Assembly (NCBI GenBank): GCA_021795395.1
Contig: JAJYPN010000016.1
Location: 1 to 60,318, forward strand
Direction of reading: 5' to 3'
DNA from: Pseudomonadota bacterium
Lineage (GTDB): Bacteria > Pseudomonadota > Gammaproteobacteria > Burkholderiales > Sulfuriferulaceae
DNA length: 60,318 bases
The notes beneath the pieces are model-generated. The model was not told the origin of the DNA. It was given only the letters and a program-made list of their open reading frames with translations, and ran no database searches. This document shows positions 7,550 to 19,237 of the stretch, in pieces (the first letter of the stretch is position 1; each line of letters opens with the position of its first letter). The translations under genes were made by a program, and so were the position numbers.

Positions 7550-8482
7550 TCAGAATAGGCGTTCGTTCAGCATGGATAACAGATATTGGCCGTAACCGTT
7601 TTTTTTCAAAGGTTGAGCCAGCCGCTCGATCTGCGCCGCATCGATGTAACCCTGGCGATAGGCAATTTCTTCGGGACAGGCTACTTTCAGTCCCTGCCGT
7701 TTTTCTATGGTGTGGATAAATGTCGACGCTTCCAGCAGCGACTCGTGCGTACCGGTATCGAGCCATGCGTGGCCGCGACCCATGACTTCAACCTGCAATT
7801 GTTTATGAGTCAGGTAATGCTGGTTGACGTCGGTAATCTCCAGTTCGCCGCGCGGTGAAGGCTTGAGATTGCGTGCGATATCGATCACCTGGTTGTCGTA
7901 AAAATACAGGCCGGTGACGGCATAACGCGATTTCGGCCGGGCTGGTTTTTCGGCCAGGCTGAGTGCATTGCCTTCGGCATCGAATTCGACCACGCCGTAG
8001 CGCTCGGGATCGTGGACCGGATATGCAAATACGGTAGCGCCTTCGGTTTTGGCGGCAGCAGCACGCAAATCGTTGGAGAATTCGTGGCCGTAAAACAGGT
8101 TGTCGCCCAATACCAATGCGCTGCGCCGGTTGCCGATAAAATCGGCGCCGATGATAAAGGCCTGCGCGAGGCCGTCCGGCGCGGGTTGTACGGCATAACT
8201 CAGCGATATGCCCCACTGATGTCCGTCCCCCATGAGTTGCTCGAACCGGGGCGTATCCTGCGGGGTGGAAATGATCAGGATGTCGCGTATGCCCGCCAGC
8301 ATCAGCGTGGTGAGCGGGTAATAAATCATCGGCTTGTCGTATACCGGCAATAATTGCTTGGAAACCGCCTGCGTCAATGGATAAAGCCGCGTTCCCGATC
8401 CTCCGGCCAGAATTATGCCCATTCTGGCCGGGGGGGATGAAACGCCAGATGGTTTGCTCGAAGGTATGCTGGTGATGACCAT
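7550..8482 (-). CDS. rfbA: Glucose-1-phosphate thymidylyltransferase
   Basis: A 310-residue nucleotidyltransferase (293 residues is typical). The signature [17 protein letters not shown] begins at residue 22, then [17 protein letters not shown]. It joins glucose-1-phosphate and dTTP to dTDP-glucose, the first step toward dTDP-rhamnose. The start is uncertain: 8482 gives a 20-residue Ser/Pro-rich extension, while the ATG at 8422 gives the canonical N-terminus but has no good ribosome site. It lies 54 bases after rfbB. Role is clear despite the start ambiguity. Confidence 0.95.
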   Translation of the reverse strand: MVITSIPSSKPSGVSSPPARMGIILAGGSGTRLYPLTQAVSKQLLPVYDKPMIYYPLTTLMLAGIRDILIISTPQDTPRFEQLMGDGHQWGISLSYAVQPAPDGLAQAFIIGADFIGNRRSALVLGDNLFYGHEFSNDLRAAAAKTEGATVFAYPVHDPERYGVVEFDAEGNALSLAEKPARPKSRYAVTGLYFYDNQVIDIARNLKPSPRGELEITDVNQHYLTHKQLQVEVMGRGHAWLDTGTHESLLEASTFIHTIEKRQGLKVACPEEIAYRQGYIDAAQIERLAQPLKKNGYGQYLLSMLNERLF

Positions 8483-8536
8483 GTTCTTTGTTATCCCTGG
8501 TATTGCGTTGCTGGTACCTGAAAGCCGTAGCCGTAC

Positions 8537-9592
8537 TCAGCCGTATTGTTTTTTGACCCAGTGCCGGTATTCGCCACTGGCGATGTTGGCCACCCAATCC
8601 TGGTTGGCGAGATACCAGCTTACGGTTTTGTGTATGCCTGTTTCAAAGGTCTCGACCGGCCGCCAGCCAAGTTCGCGCTGGATTTTGCTCGCATCGATGG
8701 CATAACGGCGATCATGGCCGGCTCGGTCGCGGATATACTGGATCAGTTCGGCATGGGGAACGATGGGCGAGGAAGGATGGACCTGGTCGAGCATCGTGCA
8801 GATAGCCGTTACCACGTCAAGATTGGATTGCTCGTTGTTGCCGCCGATATTGTAGATTTCTCCGACATTGCCATGCGCGAGTACCGCACGGATAGCGCTG
8901 CAATGGTCGCTGACGTAGAGCCAGTCGCGGATATTCTGGCCGTCGCCGTATATCGGCAGGGTTTTGCCGGCGATGGCATTCATGATGATCAGCGGCACCA
9001 GTTTTTCGGGAAACTGGAAAGGACCGTAATTGTTCGAACAGTTGGTCGTCAGCGTGGGCAAACCGTAAGTATGGTGATAGGCGCGTACCAGATGATCCGA
9101 AGCGGCTTTGGAAGCGGAATACGGACTATTCGGGGCGTAGGGCGTTGTTTCGGTGAAAGGGGGATCGTCGTTGCCCAGCGATCCGTATACTTCATCGGTG
9201 GAAACATGCAGAAACCTGAATTCGGCCTTGCCTTCGTCGCTCATTACGTTCCAGTGCTGGCGTACCGCCTCGAGCAAATGAAAGGTGCCGACCACATTGG
9301 TCTGGATAAAATCCTCAGGTCCGTGTATCGAGCGGTCTACGTGACTTTCGGCGGCAAAATTGATGACGGCGCGAGGTTGATATTCCTGGAGCAGGCGTAA
9401 TACCAGCTCCTGGTCACCGATATCGCCGTGAATGAATACATGGCGGGGATTGGATTGCACTTCGGACAAATTCTGCAAATTGCCCGCATAGGTCAGTTTA
9501 TCCAGATTAACGACGGCTTCGTTATGCTGTTTTACCCATTCCAGTATAAAGTTCGTTCCTATAAACCCTGCCCCACCCGTCACTAGAATCAT
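8537..9592 (-). CDS. rfbB: dTDP-glucose 4,6-dehydratase
   Basis: A 351-residue extended SDR enzyme. It has the Rossmann motif VTGGAGFIGTNFI at residues 4-16, HVSTDEVYGSLG with the catalytic Asp-Glu, and the YSASKAASDHL Tyr-xxx-Lys motif. It converts dTDP-glucose to the 4-keto-6-deoxy sugar. It is the first gene of the minus-strand rfbBACD operon. No glycosyltransferase or O-antigen polymerase gene adjoins the operon: clpA lies upstream and a FIST unit downstream. Confidence 0.96.
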   Translation of the reverse strand: MILVTGGAGFIGTNFILEWVKQHNEAVVNLDKLTYAGNLQNLSEVQSNPRHVFIHGDIGDQELVLRLLQEYQPRAVINFAAESHVDRSIHGPEDFIQTNVVGTFHLLEAVRQHWNVMSDEGKAEFRFLHVSTDEVYGSLGNDDPPFTETTPYAPNSPYSASKAASDHLVRAYHHTYGLPTLTTNCSNNYGPFQFPEKLVPLIIMNAIAGKTLPIYGDGQNIRDWLYVSDHCSAIRAVLAHGNVGEIYNIGGNNEQSNLDVVTAICTMLDQVHPSSPIVPHAELIQYIRDRAGHDRRYAIDASKIQRELGWRPVETFETGIHKTVSWYLANQDWVANIASGEYRHWVKKQYG

Positions 9593-9749
9593 ATATCGTC
9601 TCTTTTAAAGTATATCAAGCCGGAAATTCAGAAAATACAGAATATTAGGTTTATGCTGCGCCCACCCAGCGCCAGCGGCCTGATCATGTGCGTCAAGGCA
9701 CGTTCTGCATTAATGGTAATATACCACGGGCAAACTAAAAAAAGGTAGG

Positions 9750-12005
<2,256 letters not shown>

Positions 12006-12314
12006 TTAATTTTCCTCCATCACGCATTGCAGCGGATGTTGATGCTGACGGGCAAACCCGGTTACCTGGGAAACCTTGGTTGCGGCAATATCGGCAGGGT
12101 ACAATCCGCATATTCCTTGACCCTCTGTATGAACTTTGAGCATGATTTGCGTCGCCTGTTCATGATTCTTGTTAAAAAAATGTTGTAATACATGCACTAC
12201 GAAATCCATGGGCGTGTAATCGTCATTCAGTAACAGCACCTTAAACATCGGGGGCGGAACTGTTTTCGTTTTACCTGGTGCAACGAGCGTATCTTCGCGA
12301 TGTCGCGTAGCCAT
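12006..12314 (-). CDS. clpS: ClpS adaptor of the ClpAP protease
   Basis: A 102-residue adaptor that delivers N-degron substrates to ClpA. The binding-pocket motif [16 protein letters not shown] is present at about residues 24-39, followed by the [14 protein letters not shown] helix. Length and order clpS-clpA are typical, as is the cold-shock gene located divergently upstream. The short N-terminal tail (about 20 residues, charged, Pro-rich) is the part that blocks ClpA in other bacteria. Confidence 0.96.
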   Translation of the reverse strand: MATRHREDTLVAPGKTKTVPPPMFKVLLLNDDYTPMDFVVHVLQHFFNKNHEQATQIMLKVHTEGQGICGLYPADIAATKVSQVTGFARQHQHPLQCVMEEN

Positions 12315-12511
12315 TTATCGCCATCCATAACTCTGATCTTCAAGTACCCATTTTGATCGTTCAGTCGAAATTTTCAAGTCTGGAATGAGAAATAAATAAA
12401 AATATCCATATAAAGCTTGCATAATTCATTTTAGAGGAGTACAAAGTAGATTGGAGTTTGGTATCAAGGTTTTTGCAAGTCTGGTATTGCCGTTGTGCGA
12501 TCTTGGTTCTC

Positions 12512-12544
12512 AAACAGCCCATGGCCAATTTGGCCTGTTTTTTT
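12512..12544 (+). terminator. Terminator-like hairpin in the leader of the cold-shock gene
   Basis: GGCC (12523-12526) pairs with GGCC (12532-12535) around AATTT, extended by AACA (12513-12516) with TGTT (12536-12539), and followed at once by seven T residues (12538-12544). This is the form of an intrinsic terminator, yet it ends four bases before the AAGGA ribosome site (12548-12552) of the downstream gene on the same strand. It may attenuate cspA, or end a separate short transcript. Leaders of cold-shock genes are known to change structure with temperature. Confidence 0.5.
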
Positions 12545-12560
12545 ATCAAGGAATGTAGCA

Positions 12561-12764
12561 ATGGCAACTGGCACAGTTAAATGGTTCAACGATTCCAAAG
12601 GTTTTGGTTTTATTACTCCGGACGATGGCAGCGAAGATCTTTTCGCGCATTTTTCGGCTATCAACATGGGTGGCTTCAAAACCCTCAAGGAAGGTCAAAA
12701 AGTCAGCTTCGAGGTTTCGCAAGGACCTAAAGGCAAACAGGCCTCCAATATTCAACCCGCTTGA
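12561..12764 (+). CDS. Cold-shock domain protein (CspA/CspD family)
   Basis: A 67-residue single OB-fold protein that binds single-stranded RNA and DNA. RNP1 KGFGFITP and RNP2 DLFAHFSAI are both intact. AAGGA lies eight bases before the ATG. It is divergent from clpS, the arrangement of cspD-clpS-clpA in enterobacteria, but the sequence does not settle CspA versus CspD. The 246-base gap to clpS is long and holds the terminator-like leader hairpin. A strong two-way terminator follows at 12778-12809. Confidence 0.95.
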   Translation: MATGTVKWFNDSKGFGFITPDDGSEDLFAHFSAINMGGFKTLKEGQKVSFEVSQGPKGKQASNIQPA

Positions 12765-12777
12765 TCGGGTAGTGAAT

Positions 12778-12809
12778 AAAAAAGGCGCAGATCATTCTGC
12801 GCCTTTTTT
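12778..12809. terminator. Bidirectional intrinsic terminator between cspA-type gene and icd
   Basis: GGCGCAG (12784-12790) pairs perfectly with CTGCGCC (12797-12803) around ATCATT. Six A residues precede and six T residues follow, so it can end transcription on both strands. It serves the cold-shock gene on plus and icd on minus, which converge here. Confidence 0.93.
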
Positions 12810-12825
12810 AATTGTGCGGCATGAT

Positions 12826-14067
12826 TTACATCCGGGCGACAATTGCGTCGCCGAATGCCGAACACGATACTTGCGTGGCATCCGTCATCAAACGGGCAAA
12901 GTCGTAAGTCACCGTCCTTGCGGCAATGGCATTTTGCATACCGTTTATGATCAGGTCGGCCGCTTCTTTCCAGCCGATATGACGCAACATCATTTCTGCG
13001 GACAATATCAGCGATCCGGGGTTGACATAATCCTTGCCTGCATATTTCGGCGCAGTGCCGTGCGTCGCTTCGAACATGGCGACGCTATCGGACAGGTTGG
13101 CTCCGGGCGCGATGCCGATGCCACCGACTTCGGCGGCAAGCGCATCGGAAATATAATCGCCATTCAGGTTCAATGTGGCGATGACATCGTACTCTTCGGG
13201 GCGTAACAAAATCTGCTGCAAAAAGGCGTCGGCAATGACATCGTTGATGACCAGGCCGTTGGGCAGACGACACCATGGGCCGCCGTCAATTTCTATCGCG
13301 TCGAATTCGCGTTTGGCAAGCTCGTAACCCCATTTCTTGAATCCCCCTTCGGTGAATTTCATGATATTGCCCTTGTGCACCAGCGTAACCGATTTTCTGC
13401 CATGGTCGATCGCGTATTGTATGGCGCGCCGTATCAAGCGTTCGCTGCCCTCGACCGAAACCGGCTTGATGCCTATTGCCGACGTGTCGGGGAAACGGAT
13501 ATTGGCGACCTTCATGTTCTTGCGCAGATATTTAATGATCTTTTTCGCCTCTGCCGATCCCGATTCCCATTCTATGCCGGCATATATGTCCTCGGTATTT
13601 TCGCGGAAGATGACCATATCCACTTTTTCCGGGGCCTTGACCGGGCTCGGAACGCCGGCAAAATAACGTACCGGCCGCAGACATACATATAAATCCAGCT
13701 TTTGCCGCAACGCCACATTCAGCGAACGTATGCCGCCGGAAGTGGGCGTAGTCAGCGGACCCTTGATCGATATGACGTATTCGCGAACTGCCGCTATGGT
13801 TTCGTCGGGTAGCCAGGCATCATGACCGTAAGTTTTAACGGCTTTTTCGCCGGCAAAGATTTCCATCCATGCAATACGGCGATCGCTGCCATAGGCTTTT
13901 TCGACTGCGCTGTCGACCACATGGCGCATGACCGGCGTAATGTCGACACCGGTACCGTCGCCTTCGATAAACGGAATGATCGGATGAGAGGGAACGGTTA
14001 ACGTCGAATCGACATTGACAACGATTTTTTTGCCGAACGGGGGCACATGGATATGAGTATTGGACAT
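12826..14067 (-). CDS. icd: NADP-dependent isocitrate dehydrogenase
   Basis: A 413-residue TCA-cycle enzyme close to E. coli Icd in length. It shows [34 protein letters not shown] (Ser115, equivalent to the Ser phosphorylated by AceK in E. coli) and the NADP-site region [11 protein letters not shown]. It converts isocitrate to 2-oxoglutarate and CO2. The ATG at 14067 is preceded by AGGAAA; an upstream in-frame ATG at 14100 lacks this. Ends at the shared terminator with the cold-shock gene. Confidence 0.96.
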   Translation of the reverse strand: MSNTHIHVPPFGKKIVVNVDSTLTVPSHPIIPFIEGDGTGVDITPVMRHVVDSAVEKAYGSDRRIAWMEIFAGEKAVKTYGHDAWLPDETIAAVREYVISIKGPLTTPTSGGIRSLNVALRQKLDLYVCLRPVRYFAGVPSPVKAPEKVDMVIFRENTEDIYAGIEWESGSAEAKKIIKYLRKNMKVANIRFPDTSAIGIKPVSVEGSERLIRRAIQYAIDHGRKSVTLVHKGNIMKFTEGGFKKWGYELAKREFDAIEIDGGPWCRLPNGLVINDVIADAFLQQILLRPEEYDVIATLNLNGDYISDALAAEVGGIGIAPGANLSDSVAMFEATHGTAPKYAGKDYVNPGSLILSAEMMLRHIGWKEAADLIINGMQNAIAARTVTYDFARLMTDATQVSCSAFGDAIVARM

Positions 14068-14255
14068 GGGTTTCCTAAGCAAAGGGGCTGAAAAGGGCAA
14101 CGGAAATCTAGATTGAATTTTAACACAATAGCCGTATCGGGATCAGCCGGCCCGAATCGGTATGTATGGCGACAACGGCAAACCGGCCAACGCTTGCAGG
14201 TATTTTAATGCGTGTGTCAACCCGAATGCCGGACGATGCGTTATTTGCTTTGACG

Positions 14256-14268
14256 ACAACATTGTTGT
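14256..14268. promoter_or_regulatory. Palindrome upstream of acid-shock-like gene
   Basis: ACAACA-T-TGTTGT is a perfect palindrome, with flanking TGAC (14251-14254) and GTCA (14269-14272) extending the symmetry apart from one unpaired base. It lies 47 bases before the start codon, and a candidate -10 box TATACT (14291-14296) sits between the palindrome and the gene. The position suits a transcription-factor site. The regulator is unknown. Confidence 0.4.
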
Positions 14269-14314
14269 GTCACATTGAAATCAGTTTTTTTATACTTTAA
14301 TTAAAGGATTTAAA

Positions 14315-14533
14315 ATGAACAAATTATTAGCCGCAATCATTGCCGCAACTTTTGCCGCCGTTTCCTTCTCCGCTGTCGCTGCCGATACGACCGCACCGGC
14401 TGCCGATTCCACTTCCACCACTTCTACCACCACTACCAAGCACAAAGCCAAAAAGCATCATATGATGCATCATCATGGCAAGAAAAAGGCTTCCAAAAAA
14501 GAAGCTGAACCCGCTGCAACCCCAGCTCAATAA
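14315..14533 (+). CDS. Small exported His/Lys-rich protein, acid-shock-like
   Basis: A 72-residue protein with a clear signal peptide (residues 1-22, ending SAVAAD). The mature part is low complexity: a Thr/Ser stretch, then a basic His-rich block (KHKAKKHHMMHHHGKKK), ending PAATPAQ. The pattern recalls Asr-type acid-shock proteins, which are periplasmic and basic. The His cluster could also bind metal. It has its own promoter region with a palindrome at 14256-14268 and its own strong terminator, so it is a single-gene unit. Function is not certain from such composition. Confidence 0.65.
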   Translation: MNKLLAAIIAATFAAVSFSAVAADTTAPAADSTSTTSTTTTKHKAKKHHMMHHHGKKKASKKEAEPAATPAQ

Positions 14534-14562
14534 TTCGTTTCAATAGCGCCATGTTACAGGAA

Positions 14563-14587
14563 GGCAGGGATTTCCCTGCCTTTTTTT
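14563..14587 (+). terminator. Intrinsic terminator of the acid-shock-like gene
   Basis: GGCAGGG (14563-14569) pairs with CCCTGCC (14574-14580) around ATTT, followed by seven T residues. Thirty bases after the stop of the small His-rich gene. Confidence 0.92.
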
Positions 14588-14686
14588 GCTGTAAATACCC
14601 CCTGAATTTTTGGCAACTGCAGACATACCGCGGCATTATTTGAGCTTGCCGCATAATCCGCTACAATAGTTGATTTGAGGCAAACC

Positions 14687-15133
14687 ATGAGCTGGGAACT
14701 TCACGTTACCGTCGCTGCCGTGATTGAACAGGCCGGGCGTTTTCTGCTGGTGGAAGAACAGACTCCTGAAGGTATCCAGTTCAACCAGCCTGCCGGACAT
14801 CTCGATCCCGGGGAATCGGTCATTGCCGCCGTCATCCGCGAGACGATGGAGGAAACGGCGTATCATTTCGTTCCTGAGGCGCTAAGCGGCATTTATCAAT
14901 GGCATATGGCAGCGCGCAACCGAACTTATCTGCGCTTCGCGTTTACAGGTAAGATTACCGGACACGAAGCCGGCCGGCCGCTTGATGCAGGCATCATTCG
15001 CGTCTTGTGGCAGACACCCGACGAAATCCATGCCGGAAAAAGCGCGCATCGCAGCCCGCTGGTTTGCGATTGTGTGACCGATTATCTGAACGGCGCGCGT
15101 TATCCGCTGGATATGCTGAATTATTATGCCTGA
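14687..15133 (+). CDS. nudJ: NUDIX hydrolase, NudJ type
   Basis: A 148-residue NUDIX protein like E. coli NudJ, which hydrolyses thiamin pyrophosphates and other nucleoside phosphates. The Nudix box starts at Gly37 (AGHLDPGES) with Arg51-Glu52 and Glu55-Glu56 present. The final Gly of the box is Ala58, a mild departure. RSPLVCDC and RYPLDML near the C-terminus fit NudJ. GAGG precedes the ATG; a TTG at 14675 is less likely. mnmA follows after 27 bases and icd is nearby, matching the enterobacterial icd-nudJ-mnmA neighbourhood. Confidence 0.88.
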   Translation: MSWELHVTVAAVIEQAGRFLLVEEQTPEGIQFNQPAGHLDPGESVIAAVIRETMEETAYHFVPEALSGIYQWHMAARNRTYLRFAFTGKITGHEAGRPLDAGIIRVLWQTPDEIHAGKSAHRSPLVCDCVTDYLNGARYPLDMLNYYA

Positions 15134-15160
15134 AATCGTATTTCGTGATTGATTTCGCGG

Positions 15161-16225
15161 ATGAATAAATCCTCTCGCCATATTGTGGTCGGTATGTCCG
15201 GCGGCGTCGATTCATCGGTGACCGCCTTGCTGTTAAAACGGCAAGGCTATCGCGTGACCGGAGTTTTCATGAAGAACTGGGACGACGATAATGATGAAAA
15301 TTGCCCGGCGAGGCAGGATTTCCTTGATGTGCTGGCGGTTGCCGATGTCCTGGGAATTGAAGTCGAAGCCGTCAATTTCAGTGCAGAATACAAGGATCGG
15401 GTATTCAGTTACTTCCTTCATGAATATCGGGCAGGCCGTACTCCCAATCCCGATGTGCTGTGCAATGCCGAAATCAAGTTTCGTGCGTTTCTGGATCATG
15501 CGTTGAGTCTTGGCGCCGATAAAATCGCTACCGGACATTACGCCCGTATCGCCGAGGCCGATAGCGGCATGCAATTGCTTAAAGCGGTCGATACACGCAA
15601 AGATCAGAGCTATTTTTTGTATCGCCTCAATCAGCACCAGTTGGGGAAATCCCTGTTTCCGCTCGGCGGCCTGCATAAAACGCAGGTGCGCGATATTGCG
15701 CAGCAGGCCGGATTGCCCAATGCGAAGAAAAAGGACAGCACAGGCATCTGCTTTATCGGCGAACGGCCGTTCCGCGAATTTCTGCAGCGCTATTTGCCGA
15801 TTACGCCTGGTATCCTGCGTACGCCGGAAGGCCGTGACGTCGGCCGTCATCAGGGTTTGATGTATCACACCATAGGCCAGCGCCAGGGCTTGGGAATCGG
15901 CGGCGCTGGCGAGCCGTGGTTTGTCGCCGGCAAAGACCTGACGCGCAATGAACTGATTGTCGTGCAAGGTCACGATCATCCCATGCTGTATCGCAGGCAA
16001 TTGACGGCGAACGATTTGAGTTGGGTATCCGGATGCGCGCCGGATGAGGCGCTCGCCTACACCGCCAAGACCCGTTATCGTCAGACCGATGCGGATTGCC
16101 GTCTGGCGCTGGAAGGAGATCGTGCGAACTTCGATTTCGCCGACCCGCAATGGGCTGTCACCCCGGGACAGTCGGTTGTGCTCTATGACGGAGATATCTG
16201 CCTGGGTGGCGGAATTATCCGGTAA
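15161..16225 (+). CDS. mnmA: tRNA-specific 2-thiouridylase
   Basis: A 354-residue enzyme that thiolates U34 of tRNA-Lys, -Glu and -Gln using persulfide sulfur and ATP. The PP-loop SGGVDSS is at residues 13-19. The two catalytic Cys are Cys101 (LCNAEIKF) and Cys197 (STGICFIG), matching E. coli Cys102 and Cys199. The D-x-x-N motif region [14 protein letters not shown] is present. The ATG at 15161 begins the conserved N-terminus; TTG at 15149 is the alternative. Co-directional with nudJ; convergent with orn. Confidence 0.96.
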   Translation: MNKSSRHIVVGMSGGVDSSVTALLLKRQGYRVTGVFMKNWDDDNDENCPARQDFLDVLAVADVLGIEVEAVNFSAEYKDRVFSYFLHEYRAGRTPNPDVLCNAEIKFRAFLDHALSLGADKIATGHYARIAEADSGMQLLKAVDTRKDQSYFLYRLNQHQLGKSLFPLGGLHKTQVRDIAQQAGLPNAKKKDSTGICFIGERPFREFLQRYLPITPGILRTPEGRDVGRHQGLMYHTIGQRQGLGIGGAGEPWFVAGKDLTRNELIVVQGHDHPMLYRRQLTANDLSWVSGCAPDEALAYTAKTRYRQTDADCRLALEGDRANFDFADPQWAVTPGQSVVLYDGDICLGGGIIR

Positions 16226-16236
16226 TTCGTGCGCGC

Positions 16237-16785
16237 TTAACCCGGCAGGATGAAATGTTCGCGATAATGCTGCATTTCCGCGATCGAGTCGTAGATGTCG
16301 GACAAGGCTTCATGCTTGCTGTTTTTGGTGAAATTTTTGACGATGCCGGGTTTCCAGCGCTTTGCCAGCTCTTTGAGCGTACTCACGTCCAGATTGCGGT
16401 AATGGAAATAATTTTCCAGCGCCGGCATATAGCGTGCAAGAAAACGCCTGTCCTGGCAAATCGAGTTGCCGCACATCGGCGAAGTGCGAGCCGGGACATA
16501 TTGCTGCAGGAATGTCAGCATCTGTTTTTCCGCTTCGGCTTCATCGAGCGATGAAATTTTGACCTTGTCGATCAGACCGGATTTGCCATGAGTACCTTTA
16601 TTCCATGAATCCATGCTGTCCAGTACCGTATCGTTTTGATGGATCACCAATACATCGGCTTCGGCAATCGTATTCAACTGCGAATCGGTGACGACAAGCG
16701 CTATTTCGAGGATACGGTCGGTATCGGGCAACAAACCGGACATTTCCATGTCTATCCAGATAAGGTTATTTTGATCTTGAGCCAT
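16237..16785 (-). CDS. orn: Oligoribonuclease
   Basis: A 182-residue DEDDh exonuclease that degrades 2-5 nt RNAs and pGpG in the cytoplasm. The first acidic motif is [21 protein letters not shown]; later [14 protein letters not shown] and [11 protein letters not shown] supply the remaining Asp and His residues. The length matches E. coli Orn (181). It is divergent from the M48 protease gene by 46 bases, an arrangement common in beta- and gammaproteobacteria. Confidence 0.96.
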   Translation of the reverse strand: MAQDQNNLIWIDMEMSGLLPDTDRILEIALVVTDSQLNTIAEADVLVIHQNDTVLDSMDSWNKGTHGKSGLIDKVKISSLDEAEAEKQMLTFLQQYVPARTSPMCGNSICQDRRFLARYMPALENYFHYRNLDVSTLKELAKRWKPGIVKNFTKNSKHEALSDIYDSIAEMQHYREHFILPG

Positions 16786-16831
16786 TTTTTACATTCAACG
16801 GGGAAAACCGAGATTGTGGCATAATTCCGGC

Positions 16832-18079
16832 ATGAATACATTTACCTGCGTTTTTTTAGCTGCGCTGACGCTGACGACCTGGTTGCGTGTCTGGTTGGCA
16901 AGGCGCCAGATCCGGCATGTCCGGCAGCATCGCGAACAGGTTCCGGCCGCTTTTGTTGAACAGATCAGTCCGGCGCAGCATCGGCTGGCGGCAGATTATA
17001 CGGTGGCCAAGAGCCGTTTGTCGCTGGTGCAGATTGCATTGGAAACGATCGTTCTGTCGGGCTTTACCGTGCTGGGCGGCGTGGCCTGGCTTGCACGGTT
17101 CTGGGATCAGCGCATTCACGGTTCGATCACGGCGAATGTGATTTTGATCGCCAGCGTGATCGTATTGAGCGGTGTGACGGAATTGCCGCTGGATTGGTAT
17201 CGTAAATTCCGGCTGGAGCAGCGTTTCGGTTTTAATACCATGACGTTGACGCGATTTGTCGGCGATTTGTCCATGCAGTCTGCAATAGGTCTGGTGTTGG
17301 GCTTGCCGCTGCTGTATGCGGTGTTCTGGATCTTGCAGGCTGCGGGTACTTACTGGTGGCTGTACGCGTGGCTGGTGTGGGTAGGGTTCAACTTGCTGAT
17401 ACTCGCCATTTATCCTAACTTCATCGCGCCGTTATTCAACCGTTTCGAGCCGTTGCCCGATGGCGAACTGAAACGGCACATCGCGGAATTATTGCAAAAA
17501 TGCGGTTTTGCGTCACAAGGACTGTTCGTGATGGACGGGTCGAAGCGCAGCCGGCATGGCAATGCTTATTTTACCGGTTTTGGCAAAAGCAAACGTATCG
17601 TATTGTTCGATACCTTGATCAAACATCTGCAAACCGGCGAAATCGAAGCAGTGCTGGCGCACGAACTGGGGCATTTTCATCATCGTCACGTGATCAAACG
17701 CATGCTGTGGGTATTCGGCATGAGTCTGGTATTTTTGGCGGTGATCGCTGAACTATTGCACAGCACCTGGTTTTTTTCCGCTTTCGGAGTGCACAGCATG
17801 AGCGCGGGGGCCGGATTCGCACTGTTTTTTCTGGTGCTGCCGGTATTTACGCTGCCCTTGCAGATGCTGTCGGGCATGTATTCGCGTCGCCATGAATTCG
17901 AAGCGGATCAATATGCGGCCCGGTTTTCGGATCCCGAATTGCTGGTGAGCGCATTGATCAAATTATATCGCGATAACGCGACTACCCTGACTCCCGATCA
18001 CATTTATTCGATGTTTTACGATTCTCACCCGAACGCTCAACAACGGGTAGCGCGCTTGACTGCTTCAGTGCATAATTAA
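16832..18079 (+). CDS. M48-family membrane metalloprotease (Ste24-like)
   Basis: A 415-residue integral membrane zinc protease. Zinc-site HELGH is at residues 277-281 (VLAHELGHFHHRH) and the third-ligand region is RRHEFEADQYA. Several transmembrane segments lie before (residues 5-20, 65-85, 100-118, 150-175, 180-200) and after the HELGH helix, as in CAAX protease 1/Ste24. In bacteria such proteins take part in membrane-protein quality control. The ATG at 16832 fits the hydrophobic N-terminus. It is followed 25 bases later by a small cytochrome gene. Confidence 0.93.
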   Translation: MNTFTCVFLAALTLTTWLRVWLARRQIRHVRQHREQVPAAFVEQISPAQHRLAADYTVAKSRLSLVQIALETIVLSGFTVLGGVAWLARFWDQRIHGSITANVILIASVIVLSGVTELPLDWYRKFRLEQRFGFNTMTLTRFVGDLSMQSAIGLVLGLPLLYAVFWILQAAGTYWWLYAWLVWVGFNLLILAIYPNFIAPLFNRFEPLPDGELKRHIAELLQKCGFASQGLFVMDGSKRSRHGNAYFTGFGKSKRIVLFDTLIKHLQTGEIEAVLAHELGHFHHRHVIKRMLWVFGMSLVFLAVIAELLHSTWFFSAFGVHSMSAGAGFALFFLVLPVFTLPLQMLSGMYSRRHEFEADQYAARFSDPELLVSALIKLYRDNATTLTPDHIYSMFYDSHPNAQQRVARLTASVHN

Positions 18080-18104
18080 ACGTCTCATTATTTAAGGGAA
18101 AAAC

Positions 18105-18413
18105 ATGAAAAATCTTATTATGGCACTGGCTGTTTTCGGTATTGCCGGAACGGTTGCCGCAGCGCCTTTCGATAAGGGCGATCCGAAAGTCGGCAAGGCA
18201 TTGCTCGACAAATCCTGCATAAATTGCCATGCGGCGAAATTCGGCGGCGACGGCTCGTCCATTTATACCCGGCCTAACCGCATCGTTCATAATCCGGCGC
18301 AACTGTCCGCACGGATTACTGCGTGCAACGTCAATACCGGCACCGGCTGGTTCCCTGAAGAAGAAACCGATGTGGCCGCTTATTTGAATCAGAAATATTA
18401 TAAATTCAAATAA
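18105..18413 (+). CDS. Monohaem c-type cytochrome
   Basis: A 102-residue exported cytochrome with signal peptide (residues 1-19, ending AAA) and a single CXXCH (CINCH, residues 38-42). The segment CNVNTGTGWFPEEETDVAAYLNQKYYKF is typical of a small class of periplasmic cytochromes found in betaproteobacteria; no distal Met is obvious in the usual place, so the sixth haem ligand is unclear. It probably carries electrons in the periplasm. AAGGGAA lies before the start. Convergent with moaE. Confidence 0.85.
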   Translation: MKNLIMALAVFGIAGTVAAAPFDKGDPKVGKALLDKSCINCHAAKFGGDGSSIYTRPNRIVHNPAQLSARITACNVNTGTGWFPEEETDVAAYLNQKYYKFK

Positions 18414-18464
18414 CCGCGGCCGGGTGATCGATTTTTAGCTGTCAGCCGGATGCCGCGTTGATCC

Positions 18465-18938
18465 TTATCGGCCTGAAATGTCGGTAGGATCGATCCAGCT
18501 CTGCCTTGCCTCTTCATCGGTAGCGCGCGGTTCCACCCAGCGTTCACCCTGTGCGGTTCGTTCCTTTTTCCAGAACGGTGCAGCCGTCTTGAGAAAATCC
18601 ATAATGAATTCGCATGCGAGAAAGGCATCGTGCCGATGCGGTGCTGCGACGGCGACGAGCACAATTTGTTCGCCAAGCTGCAATGTACCTGTTCTGTGTA
18701 TTACGGTGACATCTTCGATCCGCCACCGGCGCATGGCCTGTTCGCCGATATCGAGCAATATACTGGCTGACATCGCCGGATAGTGTTCCAGCGTCATAGC
18801 GGTAACCGCATCGCCGGCGTTATTGTCGCGCACCAGACCGATAAAGCTGGCAATGGCGCCGATACGAGCGTTGTTTGCCCGCAATTCGGCGATTTCCATC
18901 GCGGCGTCGAAATCATTTTCCTGTACGGAGATTTTCAT
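18465..18938 (-). CDS. moaE: Molybdopterin synthase catalytic subunit
   Basis: A 157-residue large subunit of molybdopterin synthase. It shows IASFIGLVRDNNAGDAVTA near residue 34, VIHRTGTLQLGEQIVLVAV with the conserved His-Arg-x-Gly, and WKKE with the catalytic Lys region. With thiocarboxylated MoaD it converts cyclic pyranopterin monophosphate to molybdopterin. It lies 47 bases after moaD and ends the moeA-moaD-moaE unit. Confidence 0.95.
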   Translation of the reverse strand: MKISVQENDFDAAMEIAELRANNARIGAIASFIGLVRDNNAGDAVTAMTLEHYPAMSASILLDIGEQAMRRWRIEDVTVIHRTGTLQLGEQIVLVAVAAPHRHDAFLACEFIMDFLKTAAPFWKKERTAQGERWVEPRATDEEARQSWIDPTDISGR

Positions 18939-18985
18939 CGAGATCCTGTAGTGCGAGTGATCGACAGCCGGTTCCGGTTATCGCG

Positions 18986-19237
18986 TCAGCCGCCCGTGAC
19001 CGGTGGAAAAATGGCGACTTCGTCTCCGGCTTTAATGGCGGCGCCGACATCAACCAGTTTTTGATTGATCGCCACGCGATAATTGCATTCCGCGCTTAAT
19101 TGCTGCGCCCATTCCGGTCCACGACCGCGAAGAATATCCAGCAGCGCAGCCACCGTGCCTGCGGCAAACGGTATCGATTCTTCGGCTATGCCGAATTCTT
19201 CGCGCAGCCGAGCAAAATATAATACCGTGATCGTCAT
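18986..19237 (-). CDS. moaD: Molybdopterin synthase sulfur carrier subunit
   Basis: An 83-residue ubiquitin-like protein ending PPVTGG; the terminal Gly-Gly becomes the thiocarboxylate that donates sulfur to the pterin. The start at 19237 overlaps the moeA stop in an ATGA, which decides it over a longer in-frame opening. FARLREEFG near the N-terminus is typical. Works as a complex with MoaE. Confidence 0.95.
   Translation of the reverse strand: MTITVLYFARLREEFGIAEESIPFAAGTVAALLDILRGRGPEWAQQLSAECNYRVAINQKLVDVGAAIKAGDEVAIFPPVTGG

Noticed and set aside
8546..9400. Long plus-strand open frame (284 codons) opposite rfbB
   Set aside because: It is antisense to a clear rfbB, has no recognisable domain, and long shadow frames are expected in GC-moderate coding DNA.
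15233..16150. 305-codon minus-strand frame opposite mnmA
   Set aside because: Fully covered by mnmA with all catalytic residues; the antisense translation has no family features.
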